Notes: generated by a model not told the origin, from the sequence alone. A stretch of 64,000 nt of DNA from Alphaproteobacteria bacterium (GCA_009909065.1 JAAANZ010000031.1:17596-81595), one strand, 5' to 3'. Numbered from the stretch's first letter, positions 9,712-20,572 are shown. Numbers and translations: made by a program.

Positions 9712-11024
9712 AACGGATCGCCATTATCGGATCAGGCATATCGGGCCTCGGCGCCGCCTATGCCCTTCGCAACACCGCCGATGTCACGCTTTACGAGGCT
9801 CGCGGCCGGCTGGGCGGACATTCCCATACGCTGCGGATCGACCATGGCGGCGAAGCGCTGGATGTCGATGTCGGTTTCATCGTCTATAACGGGCGCAATT
9901 ATCCCAATCTCACGGGCCTGTTCGACGCGCTGGATGTCGTTACGCAACCGAGCGATATGAGTTTCTCGGTCTCCGATCCGGACGGCTATGAATGGGCGTC
10001 GTCCTCACGCGGCATCTTCGCGCAGAAGCGCAACCTGTTCAGCCCGCGCTTTCACCGCTTCTGGCGAACAATCCTGAAATTCAATGATGTCGCCCGCGCC
10101 CAGCTCGCCGCCGGCGAAATCGGCGATGTGGCGCTGCGCGTATGGCTGGACGAGAATGGTTTCGACCAGGTCTTTCGCGACAATTACATCCTGCCCATGG
10201 CCGCCGCGATCTGGTCGACGCCCGAACGCGGCGTGCTCGACTTTCCTGCGCGCAGCTTTTTCGAGTTCTTCGAGAATCATCGCCTGATGCACAAGGAACG
10301 CCCGAAATGGCGCACCGTCACGGGCGGTTCGCAGACTTACGTAAAAAGGATCGGGCAGGAACTCGGCGATCGTGTTCGGCTGGCAAACCCGGTACGACGG
10401 GTCGCCCCGTTTGGGCAGAGGGTCAAGGTCACGGTCGAAAGCGGGCAAAGCGATGTATTCGACGAGGTCATCCTGGCCTGTCATTCCGACCAGGCGCTGG
10501 CGATCCTTGATACGGCTTACGACACGCAGCGCTTCAACCTCGCCTCGGTGCGCTACCGGCCCAACCAGGTTTACCTGCATCGCGATGCCCGCCTCATGCC
10601 GAAACGGCGTGCGGCCTGGGCCAGCTGGAATGTCCTGAAGGGGCACGGCGAGGATGTCTGCCTGAGTTACTGGATGAACCGGCTGCAGTCGCTGCCGGAG
10701 CGCTGCGCGACCTTCGTGACACTCAACCCGCTCACGCCCCCGGCCGACGATACCGTGTTCGCTGAGCTCAGCTTCGATCATCCCCAGTTTGACGGGCCCG
10801 CCGAGGCCGCCGTGCGCGAGCTCAAGCGCCTGCAGGGGAGCGGTGGCATCTGGTTTGCCGGAGCCTGGATGGGGCGCGGCTTTCATGAAGACGGCCTGAA
10901 ATCGGGCCTCTCGCCGGCCCTGTCACTTGGGGGTCAGGTGCCCTGGAATGCCGAAGGCGTTGAAATCGTGTCCCGCCAACAGGACACTGCGCCAGTACAA
11001 CTGGTTGGGACGGCAACGAATTGA
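9708..11024 (+). CDS. FAD-dependent amine-oxidase-like oxidoreductase (stress/CFA cluster type)
   Basis: RIAIIGSGISGLGAAYAL; GGHSHTLRID; 4-nt overlaps with neighbours. Confidence 0.9.
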   Translation: MKRIAIIGSGISGLGAAYALRNTADVTLYEARGRLGGHSHTLRIDHGGEALDVDVGFIVYNGRNYPNLTGLFDALDVVTQPSDMSFSVSDPDGYEWASSSRGIFAQKRNLFSPRFHRFWRTILKFNDVARAQLAAGEIGDVALRVWLDENGFDQVFRDNYILPMAAAIWSTPERGVLDFPARSFFEFFENHRLMHKERPKWRTVTGGSQTYVKRIGQELGDRVRLANPVRRVAPFGQRVKVTVESGQSDVFDEVILACHSDQALAILDTAYDTQRFNLASVRYRPNQVYLHRDARLMPKRRAAWASWNVLKGHGEDVCLSYWMNRLQSLPERCATFVTLNPLTPPADDTVFAELSFDHPQFDGPAEAAVRELKRLQGSGGIWFAGAWMGRGFHEDGLKSGLSPALSLGGQVPWNAEGVEIVSRQQDTAPVQLVGTATN

Positions 11025-11818
11025 ACCTGCAGCCGGCCCTCCGACTCCTCAAGGGACGCACCGACCATGTGCGTTTTGCCCCCTTCCATCACAGGTTTGG
11101 CTATCGATTGTTCCTGATCGACCTGGATATCGACCGGCTCGGGGAAGCCGCCCGGACCTCGCGCCTGTTCAGCGTGGATCGCGCCAATCTGTTCTCGTTT
11201 CGCAGGCGCGACCATGGCGCGCGCACCGATGCCGACCTGCGGCCATGGGCCGAAGCCCGCCTTCGCGAAAACGGCATAGACCCGGCCGGCGCCGCGATTC
11301 GCCTTGTCACCTTTCCGCGCCACCTGGGCTACAAATTCGCCCCGCTCTCCCTCTGGTTCGCGCACGGACCGGACGGGGGGCTTCGCGCCATCATCTACGA
11401 GGTCAACAACACGTTCGGCGAGAGCCACAGCTATGTCGCCGCGGCCGATGGCAGCCCGGCCTTTCACCGGGGCGACAAGACATTCCATGTCTCTCCCTTC
11501 TTCGATGTCAGCGGGCAGTACCGCTTCTCGCTGCGCCGACCGGAGGGCGGCCTCGGCCTTGTGATCGACAGTTTCGAGGGCACCGAGCGCCTGCATATGG
11601 CGACCATCAAGGCCCGTTACGCGCCGGCGGGCGACGGCCAGTTCCTGTTGGCCAGCCTCACCCGCCCGCTGTCTTCGCTTGCGGTCACACTTGGGATACA
11701 CTGGCAAGCGCTGAAATTGTGGGTCAAGGGCGCAAAATACCGACCCAAACCGGCCCCGCCCAGCACGGCAAGCACGCCTGCCCAGGCGGGGGGCGCTACT
11801 GCGGAGGACAGTCCATGA
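11021..11818 (+). CDS. DUF1365 domain-containing protein
   Basis: HRFGYRLFLIDLDID...GYKFAPLSLWF...YEVNNTFGESHSY...KTFHVSPFFDVSGQYRF. Confidence 0.92.
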   Translation: MNLQPALRLLKGRTDHVRFAPFHHRFGYRLFLIDLDIDRLGEAARTSRLFSVDRANLFSFRRRDHGARTDADLRPWAEARLRENGIDPAGAAIRLVTFPRHLGYKFAPLSLWFAHGPDGGLRAIIYEVNNTFGESHSYVAAADGSPAFHRGDKTFHVSPFFDVSGQYRFSLRRPEGGLGLVIDSFEGTERLHMATIKARYAPAGDGQFLLASLTRPLSSLAVTLGIHWQALKLWVKGAKYRPKPAPPSTASTPAQAGGATAEDSP

Positions 11819-13038
11819 GCGAGGAAATCCAGGCCAGCCGGCAGAGCATTTCGCAGCTGAAATCGGTTCCGGCCAGTTTCAGGATGGGGGCGCTGGCCCT
11901 CCTGCGCGCGCGGCGCGGCCGGATCACCGTGACGCTCGATGATGGCCGGCGGCTGGTCTTCGATCATGGCGAAGCCGGACCGCAGGCCGAGATCATTGCC
12001 CATGATTACAGCTTCGTGAAACAGGTGCTCGCCGGCGGTGATATCGGGTTTGCCGAAGCGTATATGGACGGCAAATGGTCAACGCCCGACCTGACCGCCG
12101 TCCTGCTCTTCTTCACGGAGAATTTCGAGGCGGCCGGCCGTCTCGCCGTGGGCGGCTGGATGGTGCGGATCGCCAACAATCTGCGTCATTTCTTCAACCG
12201 CAATTCCAGGGCGGGCGCACGTCGGAACATCATGGCCCATTATGACCTGGGCAATGATTTCTACAGCGCCTGGCTCGACCCCAGCATGACCTATTCCTCC
12301 GCGCTCTACGCCTCGCCCAACCAGTCGCTTGAACAGGCCCAGGCGACCAAGTATGAAGGCATCGTCGAGCGCCTTGGCGCCGGCCCCGACAGCGAAATCC
12401 TGGAAATCGGCTGCGGCTGGGGCGGCTTTGCCGAATATGCCGCAAAAACCCGCGGAGCGCGGGTGACCTGCCTGACCATCTCCGAAGCCCAGGCCGATTA
12501 TGCCCGCAAGCGGATGCAGCGCGAGGGCCTTTCGGATCTCGTCGATATCCGACTCGAAGACTATCGCGACCATGAGGGACAATATGACGGCGTGGCGTCC
12601 ATAGAAATGTTCGAGGCGGTCGGCGAGGAATACTGGCCCGCCTATTTCGGCAGGATTGCCAGCATGCTGAAAGCCGGCGGTCGCGCCGCCCTGCAGATCA
12701 TCACCATCGGCGACGCGTATTTCGAGAATTATCGCCGGCGCGCCGATTTCATACAGCGCTACATCTTTCCCGGCGGCATGCTGCCGAGCGAGTCGGCGCT
12801 GAAAGAGCAGTTTCGCACCGCGGGCCTGCGCCATGACGCCGTGGGATATTTCGGGCAGGACTATGCGAGCACGCTGAAAACCTGGTCGAAACGCTTCAAT
12901 GAAGCCTGGCCCCGCATTGCTCCGCTCGGATTTGACGACACATTCCGGCGCATGTGGAATTTCTACCTGTCTTATTGCGAGGCCGGGTTCATTTCAGGCC
13001 GCATCAATGTCGGGCAGTTCCAGCTCAGTCGGGCCTGA
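11815..13038 (+). CDS. cfa: Cyclopropane-fatty-acyl-phospholipid synthase family protein
   Basis: NIMAHYDLGNDFYSAWLDPSMTYSSALY; ILEIGCGWGGFAEYAA; ATG overlaps DUF1365 stop. Confidence 0.95.
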   Translation: MSEEIQASRQSISQLKSVPASFRMGALALLRARRGRITVTLDDGRRLVFDHGEAGPQAEIIAHDYSFVKQVLAGGDIGFAEAYMDGKWSTPDLTAVLLFFTENFEAAGRLAVGGWMVRIANNLRHFFNRNSRAGARRNIMAHYDLGNDFYSAWLDPSMTYSSALYASPNQSLEQAQATKYEGIVERLGAGPDSEILEIGCGWGGFAEYAAKTRGARVTCLTISEAQADYARKRMQREGLSDLVDIRLEDYRDHEGQYDGVASIEMFEAVGEEYWPAYFGRIASMLKAGGRAALQIITIGDAYFENYRRRADFIQRYIFPGGMLPSESALKEQFRTAGLRHDAVGYFGQDYASTLKTWSKRFNEAWPRIAPLGFDDTFRRMWNFYLSYCEAGFISGRINVGQFQLSRA

Positions 13039-13100
13039 GCGCAGCATTGTCGCCAATGGCCGGCGCAAAAGCCAGTGATCCTGTCGGACAGCCCGGCCGG

Positions 13101-13175
13101 TGGCACTCCCTAGGGGAATCGAACCCCTCTTTCCAGGTTGAAAACCTGGCGTCCTAACCGATAGACGAAGGGAGC
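13101..13175 (-). tRNA. tRNA-Glu (anticodon TTC)
   Basis: GCTCCCTTCGTCTATCGGTTAGGACGCCAGGTTTTCAACCTGGAAAGAGGGGTTCGATTCCCCTAGGGAGTGCCA; acceptor GCTCCCT/AGGGAGT, T-loop GTTCGATTC. Confidence 0.98.
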
Positions 13176-13256
13176 CCGCCGGCTGGAACGCGCGATATAG
13201 CGAGGTGGGGCCAGGCTGGCAAGCGTTCGCTTGCGACCTTTTTGCAGCTTCCCGGC

Positions 13257-15053
13257 CTATTCCACAAGCGCCGCATCAATCACCTCCAGCTGAACGCGGC
13301 GCCGACCATTCCATTCATCGGCCTTGAGCCGGCCCGCCAGATGCAGCCGCTCGCCCGACAAGGCCGCGACACCGAGCGGTTCGTCAGCCATTCGCCAGGC
13401 CAGGCATTCCAGGCGGCCGGTCTCGTCCTCGGCCTGGAACTTCAGGTGATGGGTCCCGATCCGCCTGGCATTGACGATCCTCAGGTCGCGAAAACCCAAG
13501 ACCGGCTGACGCGCGCCCGCGCCGAACGGGCCGATCCTGTCGATCAGTTCACACAGTTCGAGACTGGCCGCGCCGGGCGCGACAAGCGTGTCCACCAGCA
13601 GTTCCCGGGCCGCCGCCCGCTCTTCCGCGAAGTCGGCCATGTGCGCGGCCATCCAGTCGCGCAAGGCCGGGATCTGGCCGGGTTCGCAGCTCAAGCCACC
13701 GGCCATGGCATGACCCCCGCCCGACAGGATGACACCCTCCTTCGCCGCCGCCGCTATGGCATCGCCGATATTCACCCCGGTCACGGAACGCGCCGAGCCC
13801 TTGGCCACCGGCCCCAGCCCGTCCCCCCAGCCGATCACGATGGCCGGCAGATGGAACCGGTCCTTCAGCCGCCCGGCGACAATCCCGATCACGCCGGGGT
13901 GCCAGCCTTCCCCACTCGCCACGAGGATTCCACAATCGGGATCATCGCCAATCTGGCGCTCGGCCTGGGCGCTCGCGGATTCCAGTATATCCTGCTCGAG
14001 CGCCTTGCGCTCATCATTGAGCGCGTGCAGCCGTTCGGCCAGCGCGATGGCCTCGCCGCGGTCATCGGCTGCCAGCAGCTTCGCCGCCAGCCAGGGATCT
14101 CCGACCCGCCCGCCGGCATTCAGGCGCGGTCCCAATACGAATGTGGCATGATATACGCTGTCGATGGTGCCCAGACCGGCGACATCGGCGAGCGCGCGAA
14201 GCCCGGCATTGTCGCCGCGCGCCATCACTTTCAGACCCTGGCGAACAAAGGCGCGGTTCACCCCGCGCAGCGGCGCCATGTCGCAAAGCGTGCCCAGGGC
14301 GCAAAGATCCAACCACCGCATCAGGTCCGGCAAGCCGCCGGGCGGTGCCACGCCTCTCTGGCGCGCGAGACGGTTCACGGCGGCCACGAAAACGAACACC
14401 ACGCCCGCCGCAGCCAGGTGGCCGCAGCCCGACTCGCAGTCCGACCGGTTCGGATTGACCAGGGCGGCGGTTTCGGGGATTTCCTCACCCTGCATCAGGT
14501 GATGATCAATCACGATGACGGGCAGATCGATCCTGCGCGCCTCGGCCAGCGCGCGCGTGGCGGCCGCCCCGCAATCCACCGTGATGACGAGATCCGAGCC
14601 GGTCTCCTTGAGGTGGCGGAAAGCCTCCGGCGAAGGGCCATACCCTTCGGCAAGCCGATCGGGCACATACAGACCGAGCTGGCGTCCCCAGGCACGGAAA
14701 TACCCGGCAAGCGTGGCCGAACTTGTTCCGCCATCGACATCATAATCGGCAAAAACCGTGACATTGCGCCCGTCCAGCAGCGCCTCCAGCACGAGGCCGG
14801 CCGCCTTGTCCATATCGGCAAAGCCCGACGGGTCCGGGAATTCGGTGCGCAGTGTCGGTGCGAGGAAGGAATCGACAGTGTCCGGGCTCACACCGCGCTG
14901 CGCGAGCAGGCGCGCCAGGAGGTCATTGCCGTCCAGTCTCGCCGCAAGCCGGCGGACAAGCGCTTCATCGCCCTGCGGCAATGTCCAGAACCGTCCTGTC
15001 AGTGACTGGCGGACGCCGAAAAGATGTTCGCCGTTTCGCGCGGTTTCATTCAT
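13257..15053 (-). CDS. recJ: Single-stranded-DNA-specific exonuclease RecJ
   Basis: VTVFADYDVDGGTSSATL; VIVIDHHL; GGHAMAGGL. Confidence 0.96.
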   Translation of the reverse strand: MNETARNGEHLFGVRQSLTGRFWTLPQGDEALVRRLAARLDGNDLLARLLAQRGVSPDTVDSFLAPTLRTEFPDPSGFADMDKAAGLVLEALLDGRNVTVFADYDVDGGTSSATLAGYFRAWGRQLGLYVPDRLAEGYGPSPEAFRHLKETGSDLVITVDCGAAATRALAEARRIDLPVIVIDHHLMQGEEIPETAALVNPNRSDCESGCGHLAAAGVVFVFVAAVNRLARQRGVAPPGGLPDLMRWLDLCALGTLCDMAPLRGVNRAFVRQGLKVMARGDNAGLRALADVAGLGTIDSVYHATFVLGPRLNAGGRVGDPWLAAKLLAADDRGEAIALAERLHALNDERKALEQDILESASAQAERQIGDDPDCGILVASGEGWHPGVIGIVAGRLKDRFHLPAIVIGWGDGLGPVAKGSARSVTGVNIGDAIAAAAKEGVILSGGGHAMAGGLSCEPGQIPALRDWMAAHMADFAEERAAARELLVDTLVAPGAASLELCELIDRIGPFGAGARQPVLGFRDLRIVNARRIGTHHLKFQAEDETGRLECLAWRMADEPLGVAALSGERLHLAGRLKADEWNGRRRVQLEVIDAALVE

Positions 15054-15135
15054 CCTGCCATAATAGCCGAGTCGTCCAGAAACGGCATGCGCGAATGACA
15101 CTCCGAACCACGCGCATCGCGCGGGCCGGCCTGGC

Positions 15136-16391
15136 CTAACTGTAGCGCGCCTCGACGCGGTCGCCTTCCCGGCCCTCGGATACCGCGGCGAGGCTCTCGG
15201 CAAGGTCGGCGAGATATTGCTCTGTGACATCGGCATGTTTGGGTGAAAGCATCAGGTGCAGGCTGGGCGGCTCCTTCGTCACGGATGTGAACCAGCCACG
15301 CCGATACATCTCGCCATATACCGCGAAGGGGTGGGCGCCGGGATGGGAAAACGCCATCAGGCCGAGTTTCGGCGCGCCGACAATCTCGAAACCGAGCCGT
15401 TTGACCCCCTCTTCCATCCGCTCGCGCGTGGCGCAGACAAGGCCTTGCAGCCCCCGATAGCCCTCGATGCCGAGATGGTTCATCACGGCCCAGGCCGCCG
15501 AAATGGCGCCGCCGGGCCGCGTGCCGGCGAGCGTCGGGGTCTTCATCGGCGCGCCCGACCAGGTGTCCATGTCAAAGGGCATATGAGCATACAAAGCCTC
15601 AGACCGGAACAGGACCGTCGAAGCGCCTTTCGCGCAATAGCCATATTTGTGCAGGTCGGCGGACATGGACTGCACCGCCGGTATCTCGAAATCGAAAGGC
15701 GGCACCGGCACGCCGTTCATCCGCGCAAAGGGCGCGAAATAGCCCCCGACACAGGCATCGACATGCAGCCAGACGCCCTTGCGCGCCGCCGCCTCGCCCA
15801 GCGCCTCGATCGGATCGATCAGGCCATGGGGAAAATTCGGCGCCGAGCCGACCGCCATGATCGTGTCAGCGTCCATCGCCGCTTCCATGGCCGCCACATC
15901 CATCCCCCAGCTGCCATCATTGAGCAGCGGCGTGCGGCGCACCTCGATATCCATCAGGTGAGCAGCCTTGTCGAAGGCGAGATGGGCGGAATTGGCCAGC
16001 ACGATGTTGGCCTGGCCCTGCGCCCGGCCATTGGCGCGGGCATAGTCGCGGGCCGTCTTCACCGCCATGGTGATCGAATCGGTCCCGCCCGACGTCATCG
16101 CGCCGGTCGCCCCTTCCGGGCCGTGCAGGAGGCCGAGCGCCATGGAGATGACCTCTTTCTCCATCTGAGCGAGCGAGGGAAAGGCGAGCGGGCCGAGCCC
16201 GTTCTCGGCCATATAGAGCCCGTAGGCCTCGTGCTGCACCTGAGAGAGTTCCGGCCCGGCATTGAAGACATAGACCGCGGTCTTGCCGTCGCGCCATTTC
16301 GCGTCGCCGCCACCCCGCTCGATCATCTCGGCCCTCAGTTCGGGCCGGCCCTCAGTTCGGGCCAGGGGCGGCCCTTTTCCGGCATCTGCAT
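15136..16391 (-). CDS. PLP-dependent decarboxylase, sphingosine-1-phosphate lyase-like (N-terminus frameshifted by a 17-nt tandem duplication)
   Basis: GAMTSGGTDSITMAVKTAR; LHVDACVGGYFAPF; MSADLHKYGYCAKGAS (PLP Lys). MPEKGRPWPELRAEMIERGGGDAKW restored when one repeat copy is removed. Confidence 0.9.
16330..16363. repeat. Exact tandem duplication ggccctcagttcgggcc x2 (17 nt)
   Basis: ggccctcagttcgggcc ggccctcagttcgggcc read directly; unit ends ggccc/gggcc are self-complementary. Confidence 0.97.
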
Positions 16392-16727
16392 GGCAGCGCT
16401 CCTTTCAGATATCCTGCCGGTCACTCTAGGCGCATGTCCGGCGCAAGTCGAACCCCTGTCAGAGTGGGGCGATATCACGGATCGGCGGGGCGCGCTCAAC
16501 GCCGGCCCCTTTGGCCGCCTCGCCGCGCATCCGGTTGAGCCCGCGGGCCGCGGCTGAATGCGCCATCACGCTTCCAACTTGCAACGCTCCGGTTTATAAA
16601 CAGACCGGATTGAGGGGCGGCAGCTGTTTGCGAGTTGAACAGCAAAGTCTCGCGCGTAAAACGAAGGACATTGACCGGTTGGATTGCGGCCATATGGTCG
16701 CGACGTTTTTTGCGGACGGAGGGCTCA

Positions 16728-17216
16728 ATGACAGATTATATCGGCTACGAGGTCCTGACCCAGGCGGCGATGCGCGGCGTTGTGCGCGAAGCGCTGCGCA
16801 TGGCCGAACCGGAATGCCAGACACCCGGCGAGCACCATTTCTATGTGACCTTTCGCACACGCGCCCCGGGCGTGCAGATCGCGGACTACCTGGTCGAACG
16901 GTTCCCGGAAGACATGACCATCGTGATCCAGCACCAGTTCTGGGATCTCGAAGTGCATGAGGATCATTTCGAGATCATCCTCAAATTCTCCGGCGTGCCC
17001 CAGCATCTTCGCATTCCCTACACCGCAATCACGCAGTTCGTGGACCCGTCGGTCAGCTTCGGCCTGTCCTTCGAGACCAAGAGCGAATCGGGGGGCGAGC
17101 GCATGGTCAGCCCGGTCGGCACAGGCAATCCGGCGCCCCATCGCCAGCCCGAGGAAAGCGTGGAAGCGCCGGAAGCCGGCACGGTGGTCAATCTCGACGC
17201 CTTCCGGCGCAAATAA
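16728..17216 (+). CDS. sspB: ClpXP adaptor SspB (alphaproteobacterial type)
   Basis: HFYVTFRTRAPGVQIADYLVERFPEDMTIVIQHQFWDLEV...FSGVPQHLRIPYTAITQFVDPSV. Confidence 0.93.
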   Translation: MTDYIGYEVLTQAAMRGVVREALRMAEPECQTPGEHHFYVTFRTRAPGVQIADYLVERFPEDMTIVIQHQFWDLEVHEDHFEIILKFSGVPQHLRIPYTAITQFVDPSVSFGLSFETKSESGGERMVSPVGTGNPAPHRQPEESVEAPEAGTVVNLDAFRRK

Positions 17217-17232
17217 GGCGCAAGGCCGCGCA

Positions 17233-17697
17233 ATGTCCGAGACCGACAAGACCCCCGCCCGGATCAGCGACGCCGACATGCTGGCGCGCTTCCGCAATTC
17301 CAAGAAACGCCCCCCCTGCTCGGACACGCTCGGCATGCGCCTGGAGGCCGTGGACCAGACCAATCAGTCCCTGACCATGTCGTTCCAGGTCAGTGAGAGT
17401 TTTGCCAATCCGACCGGCGCCATACAGGGCGGCTTCATCACCGCGATGCTGGACGAGGCCATGAGCAGCTGTGTCATCATCGCCTCGAACGTCACCATGA
17501 CGGCGCCGACCCTGGAACTGAAGACCAGTTATCTGCGCCCGCTGTTTCCCGGCCCGGCGCGCGTCGAGGCGCGGATCCTGCGCATGGGTCGGTCGGCCGC
17601 CTTCATGGAGGCCGACTGTTTCGACCCGGATGGAAAGCTTGTCGCGCGCGCCACGGCGACCGCCGCGCCCAAACCCTTCCGGCGGATTGCCCAGTGA
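17233..17697 (+). CDS. PaaI family (hotdog) thioesterase
   Basis: NPTGAIQGGFITAMLDEAMSS...LKTSYLRP. Confidence 0.88.
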   Translation: MSETDKTPARISDADMLARFRNSKKRPPCSDTLGMRLEAVDQTNQSLTMSFQVSESFANPTGAIQGGFITAMLDEAMSSCVIIASNVTMTAPTLELKTSYLRPLFPGPARVEARILRMGRSAAFMEADCFDPDGKLVARATATAAPKPFRRIAQ

Positions 17698-18125
17698 GCG
17701 ATCGCGAGGCGCTGGACCGACGCTGGCGCGAGATGCTGTCGACAGGTGACATGCCGGGTGCGACGCGTTTTCTCGGTTTCGAATTCATCGATTTCGACAG
17801 TCATGATGGCTGGTGCGAAGCGGCTTTCCATCCCAATGAGCACACGCTCAACCCGGCCGGAAAGGTCCAGGGCGGGTTCATCTCGGCCATGCTCGACGAG
17901 GTGATGTCGATTGCCGGCTCGCTCGTCCAGCCCGTCTATTCCATGGTGCCGACGCTACAGATGACGACGAATTTCCTGCGCCCGGTCCCGGCGGCCCGCC
18001 TGATCGCGCGCGGGGAGGTCGTGCGCTCGGGGCGAACCACGGTGCACACGCGCGGCATGCTGTATGACACCGGGCGCAAGCTGCTGGCCGAGGCGAGCGC
18101 GGCCTGCGTTCCGCGCGCCCTTTAA
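17694..18125 (+). CDS. PaaI family (hotdog) thioesterase, tandem paralogue
   Basis: NPAGKVQGGFISAMLDEVMS...MTTNFLRPV; ATGA overlap with preceding gene. Confidence 0.88.
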   Translation: MSDREALDRRWREMLSTGDMPGATRFLGFEFIDFDSHDGWCEAAFHPNEHTLNPAGKVQGGFISAMLDEVMSIAGSLVQPVYSMVPTLQMTTNFLRPVPAARLIARGEVVRSGRTTVHTRGMLYDTGRKLLAEASAACVPRAL

Positions 18126-18257
18126 ACCGGCGCGTTCTCAATTGGAATCAACTTGCCGCTTCAACTCCTTGCTTTTATGCGCTTCCGGACGGCGAACCGG
18201 TGCCCACTTCGCCTGGAAGCGCTTTAAGGCAAATGCCCCGGCCGCGCGTGGTTTGCC

Positions 18258-19430
18258 TCAATAACTTTTCGGCAGGCCAAGCACGCGCTCGGCAATGAAA
18301 TTCAGGATCATTTCACGGCTGACAGGCGCAATCCGCGCCAGCATGGCTTCGCGCATGAAGCGTTCGACATGATACTCCTTCGCATAACCCATGCCGCCAT
18401 GGCTGAGCACCGCCGTCTCGCAGGCATTGAAGCCCGCCTCGCAGCCGAGATATTTCGCGGCATTCGCCTCCGCCCCGCATTCCTTGCTGTCATCGAACAG
18501 GGCGGCCGCCTTGTAGGCGAGCAGTTCGGCCGCCGACAATTCCGCCCAGGCCTTGGCCAGCGGATGGGCAACTCCCTGGTTCTGGCCGATGGGCCGTCCG
18601 AAAATGATTCGCTCATTGGCATACTGCGCCGCGCGCTCCAGCGCGGCAAAGCCGAGCCCGATACTCTCGACGGCGAACAGGACCCTTTCGGGGTTCAGCC
18701 CTTGCAGGAGGTATTTGAAACCCTCGCCTTCCTCGCCGATCAGATGCTCCTTCGGCACTTCCAGGCCGTCAATGAAAAGCGTGTTGCACTCGACCGCCTT
18801 GCGGCCCATTTTCGGGATCGGCTGGGCCTCGATCTGATCCCGGTTGAAATCGGTATAGAAGAGCGACAGGCCGAGATAAGGCTTGGAGCATTCTTCCTTG
18901 GGCGTGGTGCGCGCGATGATCAGGATCTTGTCGGCGCGCTGGGCGCCGGTCGTCCAGATCTTGCGGCCATTGATGGTGTAGCCGGAATTGGTGCGCTCGG
19001 CGCGCGTCTGCAGGCTGGACGTGTCGAGGCCGGAATTCGGCTCGGTCACGGCAAAACACATCTTCTCCTCGCCCGAGATGATCTTGGGCAGGTTCTCCTG
19101 CTTCTGTTCGGGGGTGCCGAATTTCTCCAGCGGCTTGGGACCGAAGATGTTGAGATGGATGGCCGAGGCGCCTGAATAGCCCGCGCCCGACCGTGTCACT
19201 GTCTGCATCACCAGCGACGCTTCGGTCAGGCCGAGACCGGCGCCGCCATATTCTTCCGGAAACGCCACGCCGAGCCAGCCACCCTCGGCCATCGCGTCGC
19301 AAAAGGCTTCCGGCCAGTCGCCGGTCTCGTCGGTTCTGGCCCAGTAGTCGTCTCCGAACTGGGCGCATGTGCGCTCGACCGCATCGCGGATGGCAAGCTG
19401 GTCTTCGCTCATGTCTGTGATCGTGTGCAT
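18258..19430 (-). CDS. Acyl-CoA dehydrogenase family protein
   Basis: CFAVTEPNSGLDTSSLQTRAER; YTINGRKIWTTGAQRAD; FGRPIGQNQGVAHPLA. Confidence 0.95.
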   Translation of the reverse strand: MHTITDMSEDQLAIRDAVERTCAQFGDDYWARTDETGDWPEAFCDAMAEGGWLGVAFPEEYGGAGLGLTEASLVMQTVTRSGAGYSGASAIHLNIFGPKPLEKFGTPEQKQENLPKIISGEEKMCFAVTEPNSGLDTSSLQTRAERTNSGYTINGRKIWTTGAQRADKILIIARTTPKEECSKPYLGLSLFYTDFNRDQIEAQPIPKMGRKAVECNTLFIDGLEVPKEHLIGEEGEGFKYLLQGLNPERVLFAVESIGLGFAALERAAQYANERIIFGRPIGQNQGVAHPLAKAWAELSAAELLAYKAAALFDDSKECGAEANAAKYLGCEAGFNACETAVLSHGGMGYAKEYHVERFMREAMLARIAPVSREMILNFIAERVLGLPKSY

Positions 19431-19486
19431 GTCTCGCGTCTCCTCTGGCCCCCGTGATATGCCGTGAAGGGCGATGGCGTCCAGCG

Positions 19487-20491
19487 TCAGGCCGGGATGA
19501 CGCCGCGGCGGCCGGGATCGAAGTCCGCGGCGAGCTGATCCCGCTCGCCTTCCAGGATATGTCCGGCGACAATCTCACCGGTCAGCGGCGCCAGCAGCAC
19601 GCCATTGCGATAATGGCCGCCGGCGAGGTAGCGACGCGTCCCCTGCCAGCCGATCAGGGGGGCAAGGTCAGGCGTGCGCGGACGCACCCCGGCCCAGCGC
19701 TCGATGATCTGCGTTGCGGCCATGCCGGGACAGATGCGCTCAGCGCTGTCGATGAGCGATATTACCGCCGGCCCGCTCACATCACTGTCGCTTTCGCCGG
19801 GCCGGACCGTGGCGCCCAGGACCACCCGATCGCGCTTGGGCACCAGATAATGCTGGCCGAACCGGACCACGCGGCCAGGCAAGTCAGGTCCCGGCGCCAG
19901 CGCCACGGCGACGCCCTTGACCGGTGTCATCCCGGCCGCCCGCCAGCCGGTTGCATCGACCAGAACATCGGCCATCTGGCCATCCGGCAGGCGCACACCG
20001 GCCGGGCCGGTCTCGACATCGCGAATATCCTGTCCCGTGCGCAGCGCGATCCCCCGGCGCGACAACGCCCTGACCAGCGCCGCGAGCGTGCGGCGATTGT
20101 CCACCTGCACGTCACTGGGAAGCAACAGCGCCCCGGCCAGGGTCGGCTGCAGGGCCGGCTCGAGCGCATGAGCGGCTCTGGCGTCAAGCGGCTCGAACTC
20201 AAGACCGCGCTGGCGGCAGCCGCCGGCGATCCGCTCGAGATGGTGGAGCTGGGAAATGTCGCCGGCCACGGCAAGCGTCGGCTGGCGGCGATAGTCGATC
20301 GACAGGCCCGATTCGGTTTCCAGCCGGCGTGTCATCTCGGGCCAGATCGCTGCACCGGCCAAGCACAGATCGAACAGCCGTGGATGGGCCCCTGATTCGC
20401 CGGCCGCTTCATAGGCCGGCGCCAGCATACCGGCGGCGGCATGGCTCGCCCCGCCCCCGGGCCCTGCGTGGTCGAATACGGTGACCTTCAC
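19487..20491 (-). CDS. thiO: Glycine oxidase ThiO / FAD-dependent oxidoreductase, N-terminal FAD motif missing in frame
   Basis: GVKVTVFDHAGPGGGASHAAAGMLAP; YLVPKRDRVVLGAT; YLAGGHYRNGVLLAPLTG; upstream GxGxxG not in frame. Confidence 0.8.
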   Translation of the reverse strand: MKVTVFDHAGPGGGASHAAAGMLAPAYEAAGESGAHPRLFDLCLAGAAIWPEMTRRLETESGLSIDYRRQPTLAVAGDISQLHHLERIAGGCRQRGLEFEPLDARAAHALEPALQPTLAGALLLPSDVQVDNRRTLAALVRALSRRGIALRTGQDIRDVETGPAGVRLPDGQMADVLVDATGWRAAGMTPVKGVAVALAPGPDLPGRVVRFGQHYLVPKRDRVVLGATVRPGESDSDVSGPAVISLIDSAERICPGMAATQIIERWAGVRPRTPDLAPLIGWQGTRRYLAGGHYRNGVLLAPLTGEIVAGHILEGERDQLAADFDPGRRGVIPA

Positions 20492-20572
20492 GCCGCGGCG
20501 GGGCCAAGCCCGCCAAGGCCGGCGAATGGTCTCGCCCCCGGGCGCGGCGGGTTTTGACTTCGGCGGCGGGTG

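Noticed and set aside
13074-13104. TGATCC near tRNA-Glu
   Set aside because: Oriented into the tRNA antisense strand with no -10 match.
18220-18257. Hairpin AGGCAAA...TTTGCCT between convergent genes
   Set aside because: Only a 7-bp stem with a large loop; could be a weak terminator but not enough support.
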